Origin: DATEHQ01 sp035279525 | GTDB taxonomy: Bacteria > Chloroflexota > Dormibacteria > Dormibacterales > Dormibacteraceae | Assembly: GCA_035279525.1 (NCBI GenBank) | Contig: DATEHQ010000010.1 | Span: 1 to 46,460, forward strand | DNA length: 46,460 bases | Direction: 5' to 3' | Part shown: positions 8,030 through 18,618 of the stretch, piece by piece | Layout of the letters: each line of letters starts with the position of its first letter | Numbering within the stretch: the stretch's first letter is position 1 | The notes under the pieces: model-generated | Told to the model about the DNA's origin: nothing | Seen by the model: the letters and a program-made list of their open reading frames with translations, nothing else | The model's database searches: none | Translations under genes and position numbers: made by a program

Positions 8030-8847
8030 TCGTGCTCGCGCGCCCACCGCTCGCGCGCCGCGCGGGCGTCCTCGAAGAGCTCGACGAGACGCGGGTCGTC
8101 CGCCTCCATGTGCCGGCGCAGCCGCGCAAGCTCGGCGCTGACCGCGTCCAGCATCTCGACCATGTGCTGTCGATTCGTCCGGGCGACGCCGAGATAGAGG
8201 TCAGGGTCACCCGCGGCAAGCCGGCTCATGTCTCGAAATCCGCCGGCCGCAAGGCGCGACGCCTCGGGCCAGTCCGCTCGCCTCGACAGCGCAAGCACGT
8301 AGCCGATGGAAAGGAGAAAAGCCGCGTGGCTGACGCCCGCCACGAGCCGGTCGTGCGTGATGGGATCCATCACGATGGGGTGCGCGCCGACGGCTTCGAC
8401 GAGCTCGGCGATGCGTGCCTCGTCGCGGGTGAGCACCCAGGGGGCGCCGACGAACAGCGACGCGTCGGCCGCGTCGATGCCCGACACCTCCCTGCCGCAC
8501 ATCGGATGCCCGCCGACGAAGTCGATTCCCTCCGCGGCCGCCCACTCGGTGACGGCCGCCTTGGTGCTTGCCATGTCGGTCACGAGCCGGCCCCTCGACA
8601 GCACACCGAGCCTGGCGAATACCTCCCGCAGCGCGCCGATCGGAGCGCCCACCACGAACATGTCAGCCATCGCCACCACGGTGGGGTCCGAGTCCGCGGT
8701 CGCCACCAGCCCGCGGTCCAGGGCTTTGCGCAGGACGGCCGGGTTCGGGTCGTTGCCGATGATCACCGTCTCGGGCCGCGCTTTCTTGAGCGCGAGCGCG
8801 AACGACGAACCCATGAGGCCAAGACCGATCACCGCGATGGTCGCCAT
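8026..8847 (-). CDS. tyrA: Prephenate dehydrogenase
   Basis: The 273-residue protein has the N-terminal Rossmann motif GLGLMGSS, the prephenate-site elements VTDMASTKAAV and GGHPMCGREVSG, and the all-helical C-terminal domain starting near HDRLVAGVSHAAFLL. It converts prephenate to 4-hydroxyphenylpyruvate, or arogenate to tyrosine if arogenate-specific; the sequence alone does not decide. No ACT or chorismate mutase domain is fused; a separate aroH lies two genes upstream. The ATG at 8847 lies 10 bases after the aroF stop. Confidence 0.94.
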   Translation of the reverse strand: MATIAVIGLGLMGSSFALALKKARPETVIIGNDPNPAVLRKALDRGLVATADSDPTVVAMADMFVVGAPIGALREVFARLGVLSRGRLVTDMASTKAAVTEWAAAEGIDFVGGHPMCGREVSGIDAADASLFVGAPWVLTRDEARIAELVEAVGAHPIVMDPITHDRLVAGVSHAAFLLSIGYVLALSRRADWPEASRLAAGGFRDMSRLAAGDPDLYLGVARTNRQHMVEMLDAVSAELARLRRHMEADDPRLVELFEDARAARERWAREHE

Positions 8848-8857
8848 GAGTGATGCT

Positions 8858-9874
8858 CTAGGCGAGCTGTCGTTCCATCGCACCGAGCAGCCGCCGGAGC
8901 TCGGCCATCAGGCGGTCGAAGTTCTCGAAGTCGAGCGACTGAGCCCCGTCGGACAGAGCCTGGTTCGGCGTCGGGTGCACCTCGATGATCAGTCCGTGGG
9001 CGCCCGAGGCGACGGCGGCGAGCGACATCGGCCGGACGAGGGACCAGCGTCCTGTCGCCTGCGACGGGTCGACGATGATCGGCAGGTGCGACAGTTCTCG
9101 AGCGAGCGGGACCGCGTTCAGGTCGAGCGTGAAGCGCGTTGACGTCTCGAAGGTGCGGATGCCGCGCTCGCAGAGGATCACGTCACGGTTGCCCTGCGAG
9201 AGCACATATTCCGCGGCCAGCAGCCACTCCTCGATCGTCGAGGACATGCCCCGCTTGAGCAGCACCGGCTTGCCGGAACGGCCCGCCTCCTGCAGCAGGG
9301 CGTAGTTCTGCATGTTCCGCGTCCCGAGCTGGAGGATGTCCGCGTAGCGCGCGACGAGCTCGACGTCCCCTGGCGAGACCACCTCGGTCACCACCTTGAG
9401 TCCCGTCTCCGCGCGGGCCGCGGCCATCATCTTGAGCGCGGCCTCGCCGAGGCCCTGGAACGAGTAAGGCGAGGTGCGCGGCTTGAAGGCGCCACCGCGA
9501 AGGAAGCGCGCGCCCTGTTTCGCCACGTGGCGAGCGGTCTCCAGCAGCATCTCCTCGCCCTCGACCGAGCATGGTCCGGCCATGATCACGACCTCGTCGG
9601 ACCCGATCTTCACGCCACCGACGTCGACCACGGTGTTCGTGGGGCGGAACTCGCGACTCGCGAGCTTGAAGGGCTTGGTGACCGGGATGATCTCGTGGAT
9701 GCCGCTGAGGTGGGAGAACGCCTCCTTGTACGCGTAGGCGTTGCCGCCGATCACCCCGACCAGGGTCCGCTCTTCGCCGCGCGACAGCTCGGTCTTCAGG
9801 CCGATCTCGTGCACGCGGTCGACGACAGCGTCGATCTCGTGCTGGCTGGCGGTGTGCGACATGACGATGATCAC
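8858..9874 (-). CDS. aroF: 3-deoxy-7-phosphoheptulonate synthase (DAHP synthase, type I beta)
   Basis: The 338-residue protein has an N-terminal ferredoxin-like regulatory domain (residues 1-75, ending in IHEIIPVTKPFKLASRE) and a TIM barrel. This is the Thermotoga/Bacillus layout, in which the small domain gates feedback inhibition. Metal and substrate residues are visible: Cys in MAGPCSVE, KPRTSPYSFQG, His in EVHPTPNQALSDGAQSL and its following Asp. The reaction joins PEP and erythrose-4-phosphate and commits carbon to the shikimate pathway. The GTG start at 9874 overlaps the aroH stop (GTGA) and yields the common IIVM beginning. Confidence 0.95.
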   Translation of the reverse strand: MIIVMSHTASQHEIDAVVDRVHEIGLKTELSRGEERTLVGVIGGNAYAYKEAFSHLSGIHEIIPVTKPFKLASREFRPTNTVVDVGGVKIGSDEVVIMAGPCSVEGEEMLLETARHVAKQGARFLRGGAFKPRTSPYSFQGLGEAALKMMAAARAETGLKVVTEVVSPGDVELVARYADILQLGTRNMQNYALLQEAGRSGKPVLLKRGMSSTIEEWLLAAEYVLSQGNRDVILCERGIRTFETSTRFTLDLNAVPLARELSHLPIIVDPSQATGRWSLVRPMSLAAVASGAHGLIIEVHPTPNQALSDGAQSLDFENFDRLMAELRRLLGAMERQLA

Positions 9875-10287
9875 GGCCTGGGTCCTCCCGTGGGTTCCCC
9901 CAGGCTGCCTCTCAGGTAGTCGAGGTCCGCCTTGATCGCTTCCGCGCCGCGCAGATAGACGAAACGCAACGACGATTGCGGCCGGGGCGTGTTGTACAGC
10001 AGCAGGACCCGGATGCACATCGCCACGCCCCGTGGATTCGGCAGCCGGACGTCCATGTCCTGGCCGCACAGCAGCGGAACGTCGAGCCAGCCGAGCTTGC
10101 GCGCGGCGAACGCGGGGTACTCGGCGGTGAGGTCACGCGTGGTGGTGAAGTAGCAGAAAGCGATCTCCCCCGCGTCCAGGTCGTTCAGTCGGATCAGCTC
10201 CCGGAGCAGCTCGTCCGTCGCCTCGACGATGGCGTCCGAAGTGTTCGCCGCCGCGGTCGTCGCACCGCGGATCCCCCTTACCGGCAT
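9871..10287 (-). CDS. aroH: Chorismate mutase, AroH class
   Basis: The 138-residue protein is a monofunctional trimeric AroH-type chorismate mutase: MPVRGIRGATTAAAN at the start with the active-site Arg, the segment ELIRLNDLDAGEIAFCYFTTTRDL, Cys/Met-rich LLCGQDMDV, and YLRGAEAIKADL near the end. It turns chorismate into prephenate for tyrA. Length fits the family (about 120-130). The ATG at 10287 lies 10 bases inside the trpA 3' end, and the stop overlaps the aroF start. Together aroH, aroF and tyrA form the Tyr/Phe branch attached to the trp operon. Confidence 0.94.
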   Translation of the reverse strand: MPVRGIRGATTAAANTSDAIVEATDELLRELIRLNDLDAGEIAFCYFTTTRDLTAEYPAFAARKLGWLDVPLLCGQDMDVRLPNPRGVAMCIRVLLLYNTPRPQSSLRFVYLRGAEAIKADLDYLRGSLGEPTGGPRP

Positions 10288-11043
10288 GCCTTCAAGAGTT
10301 CCGCGACCAGGGCCGTCGGATCGTTGCCCTTGTCGATCTCGTCGACGATTGCGCTCCCGACCACGGCGGCGTCGATCTGCCCGCGCAGCGCCTTCATGTG
10401 CTCCGCCCGTGAGATGCCGAAACCCGCCGCGACAGGGAGGTTGGTGTGCTTGCGGACGCGGACGAACAGCTCCGTCATCCCTTCGGGGAGCTCCCTTCGG
10501 GCCCCCGTGATGCCGGTCACGGTCACGCAGTAGATGAAGCCGCACGAGTGCGATGTGATCACCTCGACGCGCTCCTCGCTGGTCGTCGGCGCAACCATGA
10601 AAACGGTGTCCAGGGACGCGGAGCGGAGCCAGGCCGCTACGGGCTCGGCTTCCTCGACCGGCAGGTCGGGCACTATGACGCCCGCCACCCCCGCCTGGGC
10701 GGCCTCGGCAGCGAACTTGCGCGGATCGTGCGCCAGGATCGGGTTCATGTACGTCATGAGCACGACCGGCGGACCCTCCGCGGCCACCGCAGCGGCCACC
10801 TCGAGGGCGCCCTCGACGGTCATGCCGTGCTCGAGGGCGGCCTGACCGGCACGCTGGATGACGGGGCCGTCCGCCAGCGGGTCGGAGAACGGGATGCCGA
10901 TCTCCAGCGCGGCGATGCCGGAGCCGGCGAGCTTCTTCCCCACCTCGATCGACTTCTTGCGGTTCGGGTGGCCGGCCATGATGTAGCCGATCAGCTTCAA
11001 ATCGCCATTCTGCGAACGCACAGCGCTTTCGAGGCGCGAGGTA

Positions 11044-11051
<8 letters not shown>
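10278..11051 (-). CDS. trpA: Tryptophan synthase alpha chain
   Basis: The 257-residue TIM-barrel subunit cleaves indole-3-glycerol phosphate to indole and glyceraldehyde-3-phosphate. The catalytic Glu lies in ALEIGIPFSDPLADGPVIQRA and the second acid Asp in the same motif; LMTYMNPI and GFGIS are the usual phosphate-site elements. No ATG or GTG is available before the conserved start, so the TTG at 11051, overlapping the end of trpB by 8 bases, is the best start. The 3' end overlaps aroH. Confidence 0.95.
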
Positions 11052-12245
<1,194 letters not shown>

Positions 12246-12249
<4 letters not shown>

Positions 12250-12854
12250 GGCGCCATCTCCGCGACGCGGACGGCGTGGATGAAGGCGCGCACTCGGGAC
12301 GGGTCTTTCACCCTCGGCTCCGATTCGACGCCGCTGGAAACGTCGACCCCGTACGGCTTGAATTGCGACACGACCCTGCCCACGTTACCCGGTTCAAGAC
12401 CTCCCGCGATGAAGACCTGACGGGTCCGGAGGAGCGGCTCCGAAAGGCGCCAGTCCCACGTCCGCCCAGTCCCCCCGCGCTGATCTGGCGACCAGGAGTC
12501 GATCATCAGCGGATCGGGCCAGTCGCCCGCGCCGGCGATCGCGCCGTCCTTGATCTTCAGCACCTTGATCACCGGGCGTCCTGCTTCGAAGCCAGGTGCT
12601 TCGGACCCATGAAGCTGCAGCAGGTCGAGGCCGACGAACTCCGCCACCTGGCGCACCTCGGCCGGTGGCTGGTCGATGAAGACACCGACCACGGTCGGCC
12701 GGACGTCGAGCCCTTCCAGGATCGACCTAGCGTGTTCGGGCGTGACCCGGCGGGGGCTGGAGCAGAAATGAAAGCCGATGAGGTCGGCGCCCGCCTCGGC
12801 CGCGACGCTCGCCGCATGCGCGTCGCAGATGCCGCAGATCTTCACCCTGATCAT
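12246..12854 (-). CDS. trpF: Phosphoribosylanthranilate isomerase
   Basis: The 202-residue TIM-barrel isomerase starts with VKICGI, whose Cys is the catalytic base, and ends with the catalytic Asp and phosphate loop in GVDVSSGVESEPRVKD. It converts PRA to CdRP. It is a separate gene, not fused to trpC. The ATG at 12854 overlaps the trpC stop (ATGA) and the stop overlaps the TTG of trpB. Confidence 0.95.
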
Positions 12855-13624
12855 CCCCGCGCCAGCTCCCTGATCCGAGACGCTGGATCGGGCGATCGCA
12901 TCAGCTCCTCGCCGACGAGGATCGCGTCGGCCCCGGCATCGCGCAAGCGCCTGGCCTCTTCCGGTGAATGAATTCCGCTCTCCGCGACGAGCAGGCGGTC
13001 GGCCGGCACCACTCTTCGGATCCGCTCGGTCAGCCCGAGGTCGACGGTGAACGTGTGCAGGTCGCGATGGTTGACGCCGATCACCCTTGCGCCGGCGCTC
13101 AGCGCCACCTCGGCCTCCTGCTCGCTGTGCACCTCGACCAGGGCCGCGACGCCGCGACTGCGGGCGACCGATACAAGGTGGGCGAGCTGACCCTGCTCGA
13201 GAGCCGCGACGATGAGCAGCACGGCGTCGGCGCCGCAGGCGCGCGCCTCGGCGATCTCAAAGGGATCGCTCATGAAGTCCTTCCGCAGGATGGGCAGGGA
13301 GGTCGCCGCCCGGACGGCGCGGATGTGCTCGACCCGGCCCCCGAACCCGGCCATGTGCGTCAGCACCGAGATGGCCGCGGCGCCACCGTCGGTGTAGGCG
13401 TGCGCGAGGTCGGCGGGGCTGTAGTCCTCGGACAGCACGCCCATGCTCGGGGTGCGCTGCTTCATCTCGGCGATGACAGCGAGGCCGGGCTGCTTCAGGG
13501 CGCCGGCAAAATCCCTCGGCGAGTACGACGCGACCTCGAGCTCGAGCTGCTCGGAGCTCGTCAGGTATCGCCGTCTCTGGAGGTCCTGCCTTGCCTCGAG
13601 CACGAGGCGGGCCAAGAGGTCCAC
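12851..13624 (-). CDS. trpC: Indole-3-glycerol phosphate synthase
   Basis: The 257-residue TIM-barrel enzyme converts CdRP to indole-3-glycerol phosphate. Catalytic elements: Lys in IAEMKQRTPS, Lys in ILRKDF, Glu in ALVEVHSEQE, Asn in GVNHRDL, Glu/Ser in AESGI. Two GTG codons are possible starts. The second, at 13624, is preferred because AGGAG lies 5 bases upstream; the first (13630) would overlap that ribosome site and the trpD stop. The gap to the trpD stop is 2 bases. Confidence 0.94.
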   Translation of the reverse strand: MDLLARLVLEARQDLQRRRYLTSSEQLELEVASYSPRDFAGALKQPGLAVIAEMKQRTPSMGVLSEDYSPADLAHAYTDGGAAAISVLTHMAGFGGRVEHIRAVRAATSLPILRKDFMSDPFEIAEARACGADAVLLIVAALEQGQLAHLVSVARSRGVAALVEVHSEQEAEVALSAGARVIGVNHRDLHTFTVDLGLTERIRRVVPADRLLVAESGIHSPEEARRLRDAGADAILVGEELMRSPDPASRIRELARG

Positions 13625-13626
13625 GC

Positions 13627-14624
13627 TCACTCCTGCGAGATTCTGGCCCACCGCTTCAGCACTTCGCCCGCCCGCCCGGAGTCGATCGACTCGGCGGCCA
13701 GGCCCAGGCCCTCCTTCCAATCTCCGGCCACGCCGGCCGCGCGAAGCGCCGCCGCCGCGTTGAGCAGCACGACGTCGCGGCGTGGCCCCTTCATTCCGGC
13801 GAGCACGTCGCGGGCCAGCGCCGCGTTCTCTTCCGGTCCGCCGCCCCGCATCGATTCGACAGGCGCCGGCTCGAGGCCGAGCTCGCCCGGGTCGAGCTGG
13901 TACTCGCGCCGGCGGCCGTCGATCTCGATCACGAACGATGGCCCGCTGACCGAGAGCTCGTCCATGCCATCGCCGGCGTGGAACACGATGGCGCGCTCGA
14001 CGCCCAGTCGCTGCAGAACGTCGGCCATCTTTCCACCCAGCGAGCCGTCCGCGACGCCGAGCGCCTGGTACTTCGCGCCTGCCGGGTTGCACAGCGGGCC
14101 GAGCACGTTGAAGACCGTCCGCACACCGAGCTCGCGCCGCGGAACGCCCGCGAACCGGAAGGACGGATGAAAAATCGGCGCGAACAGGAAGCCGATGCCG
14201 GCCTGGTCGATGCACCGCGCGACCCCCTCGGGCGGCAGGTCGATCTTCACACCGAGCTGCTCGAGGACGTCGGCCGAGCCGCACAGCGAAGAGGCGGCGC
14301 GGTTGCCGTGCTTCGCCACTCGTACGCCGCAGCCCGCGGCCACGATCGCGGCCAGGGTCGAGATGTTGAACGTCGCGAGACCGTCACCGCCAGTGCCGCA
14401 CGTGTCGAGCAGCGCTCCGCCGACCTCGATGGGCGTGGCCACCGCACGCGCCGTCCGCGCGAAACCGGTGAGCTCGTCCACCGTCTCGCCCTTGATGCGG
14501 AGCGCGATGATAAAGCCGGCGATCTGCGACGGCGTCGCGTCGCCTCGCATGATGACCTCGAAGGCGCCGGCCGCCTCCTGCTCGGTGAGGTTCTCGCACC
14601 TCACGAGCTTGGCAATCGACTCGA

Positions 14625-14628
<4 letters not shown>
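13627..14628 (-). CDS. trpD: Anthranilate phosphoribosyltransferase
   Basis: The 333-residue protein transfers phosphoribose from PRPP to anthranilate. It shows the PRPP loop DTCGTGGDG followed by FNIST, KHGNRAASS and the GPLCNPA region, all at expected places. It is not fused to the TrpG amidotransferase. The ATG at 14628 overlaps the trpG stop (ATGA). Confidence 0.95.
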
Positions 14629-15205
<577 letters not shown>

Positions 15206-15206
<1 letters not shown>

Positions 15207-16621
15207 CACATGTCCTCGGCCATCTCGATCGCCTTGAACATGGCGCCGGCTTTCTCCAGCGTCTCCTCGAACTCCCGCTCGGGCCTGGAATCGGCCACCA
15301 CGCCCGCTCCCGCCTGCACGTGGGCCACGCCTCCGGCGGCCACGATCGTGCGCAAGGTGATCGCCATGTCGAGGTTGCCGCCGAAGCTCACGTAGCCAAG
15401 GCATCCCGCGTACACCCCGCGCCGGTCGGGCTCGAGCTCGGCGATCAGCTCCATCGCGCGAATCTTCGGAGCGCCGGACACGGTCCCCGCCGGGAAAGCG
15501 GCCTGCAGGGCGTCGAGCGAGGTTCTCCCGTCCCGAAGCTCACCGCTCACCGTCGACGAGATGTGCATCACGTGCGAGTAGCGTTCGACTTCCATCAGCC
15601 TGTCGACCGCGACAGTGCCCGGGCGCGCCACGCGACCGACGTCGTTCCGGCCGAGGTCGACGAGCATGACGTGCTCGGCCCGCTCCTTCAGGTCACTCAA
15701 AAGCTCCTTCTCGAGCCGCAGGTCCTCGGCCTGGTCCGCGCCGCGGCGGCGCGTGCCCGCCAGGGGTCTTGTCTCGACCCGCTTGCCCTCGACCTGGACC
15801 AGCTTCTCGGGTGATGTGCCGACCACGTGGCGGTCGCCCCCGAGCGAGAGAAAGTACATGTACGGCGACGGGTTGATAGCTCGCAGGCAGCGGTAGACGT
15901 CGAACGGGCTTGCTGCGAGCGGCTTCGAAAAACGCTGAGACACGACCACCTGGAACGCGTCGCCATCGAGGATGGACTCGCGCGCCGCGTCCACCATGGC
16001 GTGGAACTGGCCGGGGGTCACGTTCGACTCCCAGCCCGCTCCGTCGAGGCCGCGCGGCCGAGAGGCAACCTGGTCGGTCGCGAGACGGGCTTCCATCTCG
16101 TCGATCCGGGCAACCGCGGTGTCGTAGTCCTCGCGGTCCGGCCGGTGGATGGTGAGGAGCTGGAGGCGCCGTGTCACGTGGTCGAAGACCGCGAGGTTCT
16201 CAGCGCTGAGGAATGCGCTTTCAGGCATGGGCGGCGCTTCCCCTTTTGCGGCAGGCAGGCGCTCGAAATGCCTTGCCGTCTCGTAACCGAGGTAACCCAC
16301 CGCCCCGCCGTGGAAGCGCGGGATGCCCTTGACCGGCGCCGTGACCTCGAGGCCCAGCGGCCGCAGCGCGTCGAGCGGATTGCCGTCGCCGACCTGCAGC
16401 GGTCGCGGCCGGAAACCGATGAACGAGTAGCGCGCCAGGCGCTCGCCTCCCTCCACGCTCTCGAGCAGGAAACCTGGTTCGTCCGGAGGGCAGAGGACGG
16501 TGTACGCGCGAACCGGGGTCAGCATGTCGGCCAGGACCTCGCGATACACCGGTATCAGCGCATGGCCGGCGGCCAGGGCCCGGGCTTCCTCCCGGGACGG
16601 CGTGCACTCTCTAGAACTCAT
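15206..16621 (-). CDS. trpE: Anthranilate synthase component I
   Basis: The 471-residue protein makes anthranilate from chorismate with TrpG. The N-terminal allosteric site is recognisable as LLES at residues 52-55 with the linked Ser66 (YSFIGF), so tryptophan feedback is expected. The catalytic half shows PSPYMYFL, LAGTRRRG, LVDLGRNDVGR, GTVSGAPKIRAMELI and the GGNLDMAITLRT region. ATG at 16621 with GAGGAAG five bases upstream. It is the first gene of the aromatic supra-operon. The 159-bp upstream gap shows no Trp-codon leader peptide, T-box or attenuator that I can recognise. Confidence 0.96.
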
Positions 16622-16780
16622 CTGGCTTCCTCTGTGTCTCGACTGTTCCGCCCAGCTCCCTGCGGCCGGGCCGGACGCAAAACGTTAGCAGACATGCACG
16701 CGGACGGCCGCGCCCACGAAGCGGACCGCGACCCGAATCAAACCTGACCGGCCGCGCCGGATCGTCGAACGGCCCGGCCG

Positions 16781-17326
16781 CTACTTCGTCCTGGCCGCCT
16801 TCATCTCGCGCTTGACCTCACGCGCGTGGGCCATGGTCGCCTCTGAGTCGACGTCGGCCACGGTGTGCCAGGTGGCCGCGTGCTTCTCATAGCCCCGCGG
16901 CTTGACGTCGAACTTCTTGGCCAGCACGGCGACCAGGATCTTGACCTTCATCTCACCGAAGCCGGGCAACTTCTTGATCCGTGCCGCCAGCTCGTCGCCG
17001 TCCCTCGCCTCTCGCCACACCGAACCCGCGTCGCCGTGGTAGTCCTTGACGATGGCCTGACACAGGGCCTGCACGCGGCGCGCCATGCTGCCGGGAAACC
17101 GGTGCAGGGCGGGGCGCTCGCGGAACACCTTGTCGAGCTTCTCCGGGTCCATGCCCGCGATCTTGCGGACGTCGAGATGACCGAGCCGGCGCTGCAGCTC
17201 GAGCGGGCCCCCGAAAGCCTTCTCCATCTTGACCTGCTGGTCGAGCACCATCCCGATCAAGAGCGCGAGGGGATCGGTCTCGAGCAGCCGGTTCGCCGCC
17301 GGGTCCTCGGTCCACATGATCGGCAT
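16781..17326 (-). CDS. HhH-GPD family protein (uncharacterised, DNA glycosylase fold)
   Basis: The 181-residue protein starts with TEDPAANRLLETDPLALLIGMVLDQQV, the signature of a conserved uncharacterised HhH-GPD family found in actinobacteria. The helix-hairpin-helix LPGFGEMKVKILVAVLAKKF lies near residue 130. The Lys seen in this hairpin of active bifunctional glycosylases and the catalytic Asp downstream are not clearly present, so activity on damaged bases is uncertain. The gene lies upstream of trpE with a 159-bp gap and is probably transcribed apart from it. Confidence 0.78.
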   Translation of the reverse strand: MPIMWTEDPAANRLLETDPLALLIGMVLDQQVKMEKAFGGPLELQRRLGHLDVRKIAGMDPEKLDKVFRERPALHRFPGSMARRVQALCQAIVKDYHGDAGSVWREARDGDELAARIKKLPGFGEMKVKILVAVLAKKFDVKPRGYEKHAATWHTVADVDSEATMAHAREVKREMKAARTK

Positions 17327-17372
17327 GCAGCAACTCTAAAGCCGCCTGCGGTCGCCGGCGCGTTCCCTGTGC

Positions 17373-17672
17373 ATGGGAAGAATGAGCACGGCCGGCCTGC
17401 TGATCGCGGGCGCCGCCCTGATCACCGTCGGCGTGGCCGCGCAGACGGGAGCCATCCATCTACCGGCCGGTCCCCACCCCGCTGCCCCGTCGGCAGCGAA
17501 CCACGCCGTCGTGAGGGGGACGGGAAGCGGATCGCCGGCGACCGGGTCGCCCACTCCCCGCCCAACCCCGGTGGCCGCGACGCCGGCCCAGGCGGCGGCG
17601 CCCGTCTCGCACGGCGGAGGGGATGGAGGAGATGGTGGCGATGGCGGCGGGGACGGCGGGGACGGCGGCTAG
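17373..17672 (+). CDS. Small exported protein with Pro-rich linker and Gly/Asp repeat tail
   Basis: The 99-residue open frame begins MGRMSTAGLLIAGAALITVG, which looks like a signal peptide or membrane anchor, followed by a Pro/Ala/Thr-rich linker (residues 30-78) and a tail of nine Gly-Gly-Asp-like units (GGGDGGDGGD...). No homologous domain is recognised. ATG 17373 or the second ATG at 17382 could be used; GGGAAG sits just before the latter but very close. It is divergent from the HhH gene and convergent with the formate dehydrogenase cluster. The low-complexity coding raises the chance that this is a chance frame, yet the exported-protein layout is coherent. Confidence 0.5.
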   Translation: MGRMSTAGLLIAGAALITVGVAAQTGAIHLPAGPHPAAPSAANHAVVRGTGSGSPATGSPTPRPTPVAATPAQAAAPVSHGGGDGGDGGDGGGDGGDGG

Positions 17673-17697
17673 CTGAAGTTCCCGCCCTCATTTGGCA

Positions 17698-18618
17698 CTA
17701 GGCGGTCCCGCCTCTTCGCTGCACGAACTGGAAACCGAAGCGACCCTTCACGCACAGGTGACCTGAGGTCACGCCGCTGTCCAGGGGCGACGTGACCTTG
17801 ACGATCGAGTTGTCCTGTACGTGAACTTCGAGCATGCACCCGACCCCGCAGTAGGGGCACACGGTCTCTGTCACGGCCTGGCGTGACTCGTCCCAGGTGC
17901 CCGCGGCGCGCATGTCGTGCTCGCTCTTGAACATCAGCGCGCCAGTCGGGCAGACCCCGATGCAGTTGCCGCAGTAGACGCATGCCGAATCCGGAAGCGG
18001 AACCGTGAACTCGGTCGAGATGTGCGCGTCGAAACCGCGGCCGGCGGTGCCGATGGCGAAGGTGTTCTGCGCCTCCACGCCGCAGGCCTCGACGCACTTG
18101 TAGCAGAGGATGCAGCGCGAGTAATCGCGCACGTAGAGCTCGTTGTCGACCTTGACCGGCTGGGCCACCGTCGCCGCGTGAGGTCCGAAGCGAAGGGGGG
18201 CGGCGCCGTACCGCTCCATCCACCCATGCACCTGGGGCGAGCACAGCGACATGTCGACCGACGACGCGAGCAGCTCGAGCACAAGGCGCCGGCTGTGGCG
18301 CACGCGGTCGGAGTCGGTGCGAATCTTCATGCCCTCCTCGACCTTGCGCGAGCAAGCCGGCACCAGAACGCGCGATCCCTCGAGCTCGACGACGCAGACA
18401 CGGCAGACATTGACCGGGGCCAGGGTGTCGAGCTGACACAGCGTCGGCGTATCGATGCGCATCCGGCGGCACGCTTCGAGGATGGTCGAGCCCTCGAGGG
18501 CCTCGACCTCGCGCCCGTCGATGCTGACTTTGACGAGCTTCTTCGGAAGGCCGACGAAAACGGATCCTGATCGGGGCCCCCGCGAGCTCACGGCCGCCTC
18601 TGTTGGGTGATCAGCCAT
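17698..18618 (-). CDS. Formate dehydrogenase iron-sulfur subunit: NuoG/FdsA-like N-terminal part ending in the molybdopterin Fe4S4 domain
   Basis: A 306-residue electron-transfer subunit. Domains in order: ferredoxin-like [2Fe-2S] domain (Cys61, 72, 75, 89); a middle region where NuoG/FdsA usually carries a His-Cys3 cluster but only one Cys (126) is seen; a two-cluster domain (Cys169/172/175/179 and Cys213/216/219/223); then CPYCGVGC with Cys254, 257, 261 and Cys289, followed by Lys291 in LCVKGRFGF. This last block is the N-terminal Fe4S4 domain that normally opens the molybdopterin catalytic subunit (E. coli FdhF numbering Cys8-Cys42 and Lys44). The protein stops just after it. The missing remainder is the gene at 20257-22164. 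ATG 18618 overlaps the previous stop by 8 bases. Cytoplasmic; it should pass electrons between the active site and the NAD-reducing subunit. Confidence 0.9.
   Translation of the reverse strand: MADHPTEAAVSSRGPRSGSVFVGLPKKLVKVSIDGREVEALEGSTILEACRRMRIDTPTLCQLDTLAPVNVCRVCVVELEGSRVLVPACSRKVEEGMKIRTDSDRVRHSRRLVLELLASSVDMSLCSPQVHGWMERYGAAPLRFGPHAATVAQPVKVDNELYVRDYSRCILCYKCVEACGVEAQNTFAIGTAGRGFDAHISTEFTVPLPDSACVYCGNCIGVCPTGALMFKSEHDMRAAGTWDESRQAVTETVCPYCGVGCMLEVHVQDNSIVKVTSPLDSGVTSGHLCVKGRFGFQFVQRRGGTA

Noticed and set aside
12851..13630. First GTG (13630) as the trpC start
   Set aside because: It overlaps its own AGGAG site; the GTG at 13624 has the correct 5-base spacing.
16622..16780. Possible trp leader/attenuator or T-box before trpE
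   Set aside because: No short frame with Trp codons, no T-box core and no terminator-antiterminator pair could be found.
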